This document shows positions 6,052-10,240 of a DNA stretch of 10,240 nucleotides, piece by piece. The DNA lies in assembly GCA_934444485.1 (NCBI GenBank), contig CAKSCN010000093.1:1-10240 (forward strand), written 5' to 3'. Both the position numbers and the translations under genes were made by a program. The notes below the pieces were generated by a model. That model was not told where the DNA came from. It did not search any database and worked only from the letters and a program-made list of their open reading frames with translations. Numbering within the stretch: position 1 is the first letter of the stretch; every line of letters starts with the position of its first letter. The stretch is from an uncultured Eubacteriales bacterium. GTDB lineage: Bacteria > Bacillota > Clostridia > Oscillospirales > CAG-382.

Positions 6052-7299
6052 TCAATAGAGCGGATACTTTGCGCAGAGATTTTCTACCTCTGCACGGACG
6101 GCGTCGGCGCTGTTCTCAAAGTCGGTTGCGGTGAGCTTCATGAGGTGTGCGATCTTCACGAAGTCCTCTTCGACAAGACCTCTCGAGGTAGCCGCCGGGG
6201 TACCGACGCGCAGTCCGCTCGTTACAAACGGGCTCTGGGGGTCGTTCGGTATTGCGTTCTTGTTGGCGGTGATATATACCTCGTCGAGACGATGCTCGAA
6301 CTCTTTGCCCGTGATATCAAAGGGACGAAGGTCAACAAGGCAGAGATGGTTATCCGTGCCGCCGGAAACAAGCTTGAAGCCTTCCTCGAGAAGAGCTGCG
6401 GCAAACGCCTTGGAGTTCTTCACTATCTGCTTCTGGTATTCCTTGAACTCGGGCTTGAGAGCTTCTCCGAAGCATACTGCCTTTGCGGCGATAATGTGCA
6501 TGAGAGGTCCGCCCTGCGTACCGGGGAACACTGCCTTATCTATCTGCTTTGCAAGCTCTTCACGGCAGAGTATCATACCGCCTCTCGGTCCTCTGAGGGT
6601 CTTGTGCGTTGTTGTGGTGACAACGTCGGCATACGGGACGGGGTTCATGTGGAGTCCTGCGGCGACAAGTCCTGCTATGTGCGCCATATCGACCATAAGG
6701 TATGCTCCGACCTTCTTTGCGACGTCAGCAAAGCGTGCGAAGTCTATTTCTCTTGCGTATGCGCTGGCACCGGCAATAATGAGCTTCGGCTTTGTTTCGA
6801 CGGCGATTCTTTCCATCTCGTCATAATCAATGAAGCCGTCGTCATTTACACCGTACGGTATTATATTATAGTAGAGACCCGAAAGGTTTACGGGACTTCC
6901 GTGGGTAAGATGTCCGCCGTGAGCAAGGTTCATGCCCATAACGGTATCTCCCGCCTTGAGAAGGGCTATGTACACTGCGGTATTCGCCTGAGCGCCGCTG
7001 TGAGGCTGTACATTTGCGTGTTCCGCACCGAAAAGACGGCAGGCACGCTCACGAGCTATGTTCTCGGCGATATCGACGCACTGACAGCCGCCGTAGTATC
7101 TCTTTCCGGGATAGCCTTCGGCGTACTTGTTGGTAAGCGGAGTACCCATTGCCGCCATTACCGCCGGGGATACGAAGTTCTCGGAGGCAATAAGCTCAAT
7201 GTTTCTTCTTTGTCTTGCAAGTTCAAGCTTCACCGCTTCCGCAATTTCCGGATCCTCTGCCGCTATTGCAGCGATGTTTTCATCGATGATTTTTGTCAT
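6052..7299 (-). CDS. glyA: Serine hydroxymethyltransferase
   Basis: 415 residues, full length. A PLP enzyme that converts serine and tetrahydrofolate to glycine and 5,10-methylene-THF, the main one-carbon source. Visible are IELIASENFVSP (34-45), NKYAEGYPGKRYYGG (57-71), NVQPHSGAQAN (96-106), VDMAHIAGLVAAG (203-215), the PLP-lysine motif TTTTHKTLRGPRGG with Lys233 (228-241), and GLRVGTPAATSRG (362-374). Start choice: AGGAG lies 7 nt before the ATG at 7299 but only 1 nt before an in-frame ATG at 7305, so 7299 is preferred; the same arrangement is seen at the GRE gene. It is the first gene of the glyA-dut-DUF4321-maf unit. The 5' leader from the predicted promoter is about 60 nt, too short for a glycine riboswitch. 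Confidence 0.97.
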   Translation of the reverse strand: MTKIIDENIAAIAAEDPEIAEAVKLELARQRRNIELIASENFVSPAVMAAMGTPLTNKYAEGYPGKRYYGGCQCVDIAENIARERACRLFGAEHANVQPHSGAQANTAVYIALLKAGDTVMGMNLAHGGHLTHGSPVNLSGLYYNIIPYGVNDDGFIDYDEMERIAVETKPKLIIAGASAYAREIDFARFADVAKKVGAYLMVDMAHIAGLVAAGLHMNPVPYADVVTTTTHKTLRGPRGGMILCREELAKQIDKAVFPGTQGGPLMHIIAAKAVCFGEALKPEFKEYQKQIVKNSKAFAAALLEEGFKLVSGGTDNHLCLVDLRPFDITGKEFEHRLDEVYITANKNAIPNDPQSPFVTSGLRVGTPAATSRGLVEEDFVKIAHLMKLTATDFENSADAVRAEVENLCAKYPLY

Positions 7300-7351
7300 A
7301 ACCATTCTCCTTTTTACTGAAATAGGGTTGCACGGGGCATTTTTCCGCACC

Positions 7352-7380
7352 GACGTGCACTTTTTGTATTATAGCACGTC
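7352..7380. promoter_or_regulatory. Inverted repeat flanking the glyA -10, candidate operator
   Basis: GACGTGC (7352-7358) and GCACGTC (7374-7380) are exact inverted copies separated by 15 bp, with the -10 box inside. Half-site centres are 22 bp apart, two helical turns. Only one arm would be transcribed, so a protein site is more likely than an RNA hairpin. No matching regulator is known to me. Confidence 0.45.
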
Positions 7381-7396
7381 TCAAAAGCTAATTCAA
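7368..7396 (-). promoter_or_regulatory. glyA: Sigma-A promoter of the glyA operon
   Basis: On the - strand TTGAAT (7396-7391), 17 bp, TATAAT (7373-7368): 4/6 and 6/6 to consensus with ideal spacing. Predicted start near 7361, about 60 nt before the glyA ATG. Confidence 0.82.
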
Positions 7397-7437
7397 CGCC
7401 TTTTCTTTGAAATTTTTGATAATGCGTGTTAATATGC

Positions 7438-7476
7438 GAAAAGAAAAGGTCGGCGGAACATACAAAGAACCGCCGA
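7438..7476 (-). terminator. Intrinsic terminator after the histidine kinase gene
   Basis: On the - strand TCGGCGG (7476-7470) and CCGCCGA (7456-7450) form a perfect 7-bp GC-rich stem with a 13-nt loop, followed by CCTTTTCTTTTC (7449-7438). It lies 10 nt after the kinase stop and separates the two-component operon from the glyA promoter. Confidence 0.78.
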
Positions 7477-7486
7477 ATCCTAAGTG

Positions 7487-9091
7487 TCAATTTGTCCTTA
7501 TGCGCTCGATTTCAAACCAGAACACGCTTCCGACACCGACCGTGCTTGTCACTCCGTAACGTGCGTTGTGAAGCTCGAGAAGAGACTTTACTATCGAAAG
7601 ACCGAGTCCCGTTCCGACCTGAGCACGCTTATGTGTTTTGTCCACCTTGTAGTATCTGTCCCAGATATAAGGAAGATCCTCTTTGGCGATGCCTATTCCG
7701 GTGTCCTCGACTTCAACACGTGCATATCTGCCCTTGACCTGAAGTCTTACGGTGACGCTCTTATCCTCGCCGGAATAGTTGATTGCGTTGTTGATAAGAT
7801 TGCATATCACCTGTGAAATGCGGTCTTCGTCGGCGTCTATGCAGATATCCGCACCGTCGCTCTCAAAGCGTACTTCAAAGCCGTCCTTCGCCGCCATTTT
7901 GTCATATCTTTCGACAATGCTGCGAATACTTTCCGTGAGGTCATACGGCGTTTTTTTGAACGGCATCTTTCCGGATTGCAACCGCGAATTGTCGAGAAGG
8001 TCGTTCACAAGCGACGAGAGTCTCTCAGCCTCGTCGATGATTACCTGCACGTTTTCGGGATTATTCTCTCCCGGGATATCGCGCATTACCTCGGCATAGC
8101 CGACTATCATGGTAAGCGGTGTGCGAAGGTCGTGCGACACGTTTGCGATAAGCTCTTTTCTCAGATTCTCAACTCTCGAAAGCTCTGCCGCCGTGAAATT
8201 GAGCGTATCGTTGAGCTGCGCTATCTCCTTGTAGCCGCCGCCGGTAAACTTTACGCTGTAGTCGCCCTTTGAGAGAAGCTTTGCGGAGTCGTTTATCTTG
8301 GCTATCGGCTTTGTTATATACACGGACACCGCAAAAGCGAGCATGAGCGAGATTATTATCATGACAACGGCGATTATTCCGAATATTGCCGAAAGCGTAT
8401 CGACCGTGGCATTGACGGGTGTGAGAAGCGACTCAATCATTATAAGTCCCGACACACCGTCGGAAAAGGTGATGAGCTTTGCGTAAACAAGCGTCCTGTT
8501 GGTGTAGCTGCTCGGCGGTGCCGGAGGCGGAGTGCTTCCGGTTCTTTCACCGTCGTTTTCACTCTGCTCCGTCTCCGTAAACGGTTTGGGAATGGTGACG
8601 ATAATCTGCGAATTGCCCTCCCCGTCAGTTGTGAAATCGACGTGTCCCGTCTTTGACCAATGTCTCGAGCCGACTCCGAACGATGAATATACGGCGCTCG
8701 TTTCACCGTTTGCGGAATTTGCGGCATCATCGTAAATCGTGGATATCTCGTACTTTTCTCCTACCGAAAGCTGATTGCGAAGGTCGGCGAGCTTGCTTAT
8801 CGGGGAATTCATTCTCGAATGGTGTATGCTGAAATTTTCGTCGATTATCATGAGATTGAGGTCATTCGCCCTTGTGTAATCGTCAAGAAGCTCGACGTAA
8901 TCCTCATCCTCAAGGCACGAAATTATGCTCTCCACATTTGTCTTCATCTTTTCGGTTTTGATGTACGAATAAATGTGGTCGAGAAAAAGTATCTGAAGCA
9001 CCCACAGCACGAGAAGGAGTATTCCCGAGAAGAAAAGAAACGTAAAAAACACGTTCCACTTTATACTTATGCGGCGTGAGATCTCCGACAT
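7487..9091 (-). CDS. Membrane sensor histidine kinase
   Basis: 534 residues. Order: a first membrane segment (about 12-37); an extracytoplasmic sensor region of about 195 residues (38-232) containing a Pro-rich stretch STPPPAPPSS (186-195); a second membrane segment (about 233-259); HAMP (260-312); HisKA with the H-box IANVSHDLRTPL and phospho-accepting His320; N-box NLINNAINYS (431-440); G1 DTGIGIAKEDLP (463-474) and G2 GTGLGLSI (493-500). It should autophosphorylate and hand the phosphate to the response regulator encoded just upstream. Start is uncertain. ATG 9091 lies 7 nt after the regulator's TAA, with GAGG 15 nt upstream, which suggests coupled translation. In-frame TTG codons at 9112 and 9124 overlap the regulator; AGGAG is 12 nt before the first, so a slightly longer form is possible. 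The sensor region has no motif I recognise, so the stimulus is unknown. Confidence 0.95.
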   Translation of the reverse strand: MSEISRRISIKWNVFFTFLFFSGILLLVLWVLQILFLDHIYSYIKTEKMKTNVESIISCLEDEDYVELLDDYTRANDLNLMIIDENFSIHHSRMNSPISKLADLRNQLSVGEKYEISTIYDDAANSANGETSAVYSSFGVGSRHWSKTGHVDFTTDGEGNSQIIVTIPKPFTETEQSENDGERTGSTPPPAPPSSYTNRTLVYAKLITFSDGVSGLIMIESLLTPVNATVDTLSAIFGIIAVVMIIISLMLAFAVSVYITKPIAKINDSAKLLSKGDYSVKFTGGGYKEIAQLNDTLNFTAAELSRVENLRKELIANVSHDLRTPLTMIVGYAEVMRDIPGENNPENVQVIIDEAERLSSLVNDLLDNSRLQSGKMPFKKTPYDLTESIRSIVERYDKMAAKDGFEVRFESDGADICIDADEDRISQVICNLINNAINYSGEDKSVTVRLQVKGRYARVEVEDTGIGIAKEDLPYIWDRYYKVDKTHKRAQVGTGLGLSIVKSLLELHNARYGVTSTVGVGSVFWFEIERIRTN

Positions 9092-9098
9092 TTTGTCT

Positions 9099-9764
9099 TT
9101 AATTTTCCTCAAAACGATATCCAACTCCTCTTAACGTCACGATGAATTTGCTGTAGGGTCCGAGGTTCTTTCTCAACAGCTTTATGTGCGTGTCGAGAGT
9201 GCGGTCGTCGCCGTAGAAGTCGTAACCCCATACGTTGCTTATGAGTTTTTCACGGGTAAGTGCGATTCCCTTGTTTTTGGCGAAGTAGAAAAGCAGCTCG
9301 TATTCCTTCGGCGTGAGATCGACCTTTTTGCCGTCAACCGTAACTATTCTTGCGGAAAAGTCTATCGACAGTCCTTCCATGGTCATGACATCGGCCGAAA
9401 CGTCTCCCGAGCGTTTGAGAACCGCTCCTATGCGGAGCATAAGCTCCTTCGGCGAAAAGGGCTTCACGACGTAATCGTCAACGCCTATCTCGAAACCGTG
9501 TATTCTGTCGTACTCCTCGCCTCGTGCGGAAAGCATGATGATGGGAGTTTTTTTCTTCTTGCGGATCTCACGGCACACCGAAAAACCGTCAAGGTCGGGC
9601 ATCATTATATCGAGTATTATGATATCGAAATCCTTCTCCGTAGCAACGGTTATTGCATCGAGTCCGCACGAGACTTCGGTTACGGTATGTCCCTCAAACT
9701 CCGCATACTTTCTTATCAGAAGGCGGATCTTTTCTTCGTCGTCAACAACAAGTATATTGTACAT
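9099..9764 (-). CDS. OmpR/PhoB-family response regulator
   Basis: 221 residues. Receiver domain 1-118 with the acidic pocket Asp8/Asp9, phospho-acceptor Asp52 (IILDIMMPDLDG), switch Ser79 (LSARG) and Lys101 (VVKPFSPKEL). A winged-helix DNA-binding domain at about 125-218 shows LTPKEYELLFYFAKNKG, LISNVWGYDFYGDDRTLDTHIKLLRKNL and TLRGVGYRF, all standard for this family. All phosphotransfer residues are intact. GGAGGT (9771-9776) lies 6 nt before the ATG at 9764; upstream in-frame codons run into the promoter. The histidine kinase follows 7 nt after the stop in the same operon. A set of 11-bp-phased half-sites upstream (9819-9846) is a good candidate for its own binding site. Resemblance to PhoP/VanR-type regulators is general; the regulon cannot be named. 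Confidence 0.96.
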   Translation of the reverse strand: MYNILVVDDEEKIRLLIRKYAEFEGHTVTEVSCGLDAITVATEKDFDIIILDIMMPDLDGFSVCREIRKKKKTPIIMLSARGEEYDRIHGFEIGVDDYVVKPFSPKELMLRIGAVLKRSGDVSADVMTMEGLSIDFSARIVTVDGKKVDLTPKEYELLFYFAKNKGIALTREKLISNVWGYDFYGDDRTLDTHIKLLRKNLGPYSKFIVTLRGVGYRFEEN

Positions 9765-9803
9765 CTCTTTACCTCCGCATAATGTCGTTCCCTGTGTGCC
9801 ACT

Positions 9804-9809
9804 ATAGTA
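9804..9809 (-). promoter_or_regulatory. Candidate -10 of the response regulator operon
   Basis: TACTAT on the - strand; an alternative, TATAGT, is at 9806-9801. At 17 bp spacing the -35 position reads ACGCCG, which is no match, so this promoter probably needs an activator bound at the phased repeats immediately upstream. Confidence 0.45.
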
Positions 9810-9818
9810 CACCATATA

Positions 9819-9846
9819 TGTGAAATCGGCGTGAAAAAACTCTGAA
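9819..9846 (-). promoter_or_regulatory. Three 11-bp-phased half-sites, candidate PhoB/PhoP-type box
   Basis: On the - strand TTCAGA (9846-9841), TTCACG (9835-9830) and TTCACA (9824-9819), each separated by 5 bp, giving an exact 11-bp period. The last half-site ends 9 bp before the -10 TACTAT. This is the geometry of OmpR/PhoB-family activator sites (for example TTAACA-N5-TTAACA of PhoP). The distal site partly overlaps the T-run of the lexA terminator, which weakens it. Confidence 0.55.
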
Positions 9847-9871
9847 AAAAACGGGAAGCCGAAGCCTCCCG
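9845..9871 (-). terminator. lexA: Intrinsic terminator of lexA
   Basis: On the - strand CGGGAGGC (9871-9864) and GCTTCCCG (9859-9852) form an 8-bp stem with one G-U pair, capped by a TTCG tetraloop and followed by seven T (9851-9845). It lies 19 nt after the lexA stop. Confidence 0.9.
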
Positions 9872-9890
9872 CATGATTTTTTATCGAAAT

Positions 9891-10240
9891 TTACCGATTA
9901 TAGTATCTCATGAGTGCGACTACTTTTCCGAGAATCGAAACGGAATCGGTGTAAATCGGCTGCATCGAGGAATTTTCCGGCTGAAGCCTGTAGCTGCCGT
10001 TTTCCTTGAAAAAGCGTTTTACCGTCGCTTCGTCGTCAATCATCGCAACGACAATCTCGCCGTTTTCGGCGTAGTCCCTCTTCTCTATCACCACGATATC
10101 TCCGCTCAGAATGCCTGCCTCTATCATACTGTCGCCTTTTACACGGAGCGCATAAAGAGAATTTGCGTCGTAGTGCTTGTCGGTGGAATAATCGATGTAG
10201 CCGTCGAAACTCTCAACGGTGAGAATCGGCACGCCTGCCG
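9891..10240 (-). CDS. lexA: LexA repressor, C-terminal catalytic half (5' end outside window)
   Basis: About 116 residues are visible, frame open to the right edge. LexA represses SOS genes and inactivates itself when RecA filaments trigger cleavage of its Ala-Gly bond. The first visible residues are AGVPILTVESF, so the cleavage bond lies at about 10235/10236 and the N-terminal winged-helix DNA-binding domain is missing from the window. The serine-lysine dyad is present: Ser in RVKGDSMIEAGI and Lys in DEATVKRFF. The ends SMQPIYTDSVSILGKVVALMR also match LexA, and this combination favours LexA over a phage repressor with an S24 domain. A GTG at 10232 could be mistaken for a start but is the Val after the cleavage Gly. 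LexA's own operator, usually upstream, is not in view. Confidence 0.95.
   Translation of the reverse strand, partial: AGVPILTVESFDGYIDYSTDKHYDANSLYALRVKGDSMIEAGILSGDIVVIEKRDYAENGEIVVAMIDDEATVKRFFKENGSYRLQPENSSMQPIYTDSVSILGKVVALMRYYNR

Noticed and set aside
5878..7320. 480-codon open frame on the + strand opposite glyA and part of dut
   Set aside because: Antisense to fully conserved SHMT and dUTPase sequences, Cys-rich with no domain pattern and no start signal; a codon-bias shadow.
7300..7361. Glycine or other riboswitch in front of glyA
   Set aside because: The leader is only about 60 nt and shows no conserved aptamer core or expression-platform hairpin.

Overview
The window looks like chromosomal DNA of a low-to-mid-GC Gram-positive anaerobe, most likely an uncultured gut-type Clostridia (Oscillospiraceae/Ruminococcaceae-like). 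The grounds are strong GGAGG-type ribosome binding sites on nearly every gene, textbook sigma-A promoters, a DUF4321 gene beside maf, a Firmicutes-style LexA, and a glycyl radical enzyme. No mobile element, CRISPR array, rRNA or tRNA is visible.

Layout from left to right. (1) The C-terminal part of an unrecognised protein runs off the left edge on the + strand. (2) An apparent catabolic island follows: a monocistronic glycyl radical enzyme (GRE, - strand), an AraC-family regulator (- strand), and a divergent zinc-less medium-chain dehydrogenase (+ strand). (3) A housekeeping operon on the - strand reads glyA, dut, DUF4321, maf. Its terminator is shared with the convergent dehydrogenase gene. 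(4) A two-component system on the - strand has an OmpR/PhoB-type response regulator followed by a membrane histidine kinase. (5) The C-terminal half of lexA lies at the right edge. The window ends almost exactly at the LexA Ala-Gly self-cleavage bond.

The island is the most interesting part. The GRE has the Cys-x-Glu active site of eliminating GREs, but its C-terminal radical loop is RIWGWS, with Trp on both sides of the radical Gly, and no activating radical-SAM gene lies beside it. Its promoter matches sigma-A consensus perfectly (TTGACA, 17 bp, TATAAT) and is followed by a perfect 20-bp palindrome with a central CG. That looks like a LacI-type repressor operator and is not what the adjacent AraC protein would be expected to bind. 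The araC/dehydrogenase intergenic region has overlapping divergent promoters bracketed by a near-perfect 16-bp direct repeat 86 bp apart, a plausible AraC-protein site pair. My inference is that the GRE dehydrates or cleaves a small hydroxylated substrate and the dehydrogenase handles a related alcohol or carbonyl. The substrate cannot be read from the sequence.

Two further regulatory signals stand out. Three TTCAnN half-sites phased at 11 bp lie just upstream of the response regulator -10 and resemble a PhoB/PhoP-type box, suggesting autoregulation. A 7-bp inverted repeat flanks the -10 of the glyA operon promoter.
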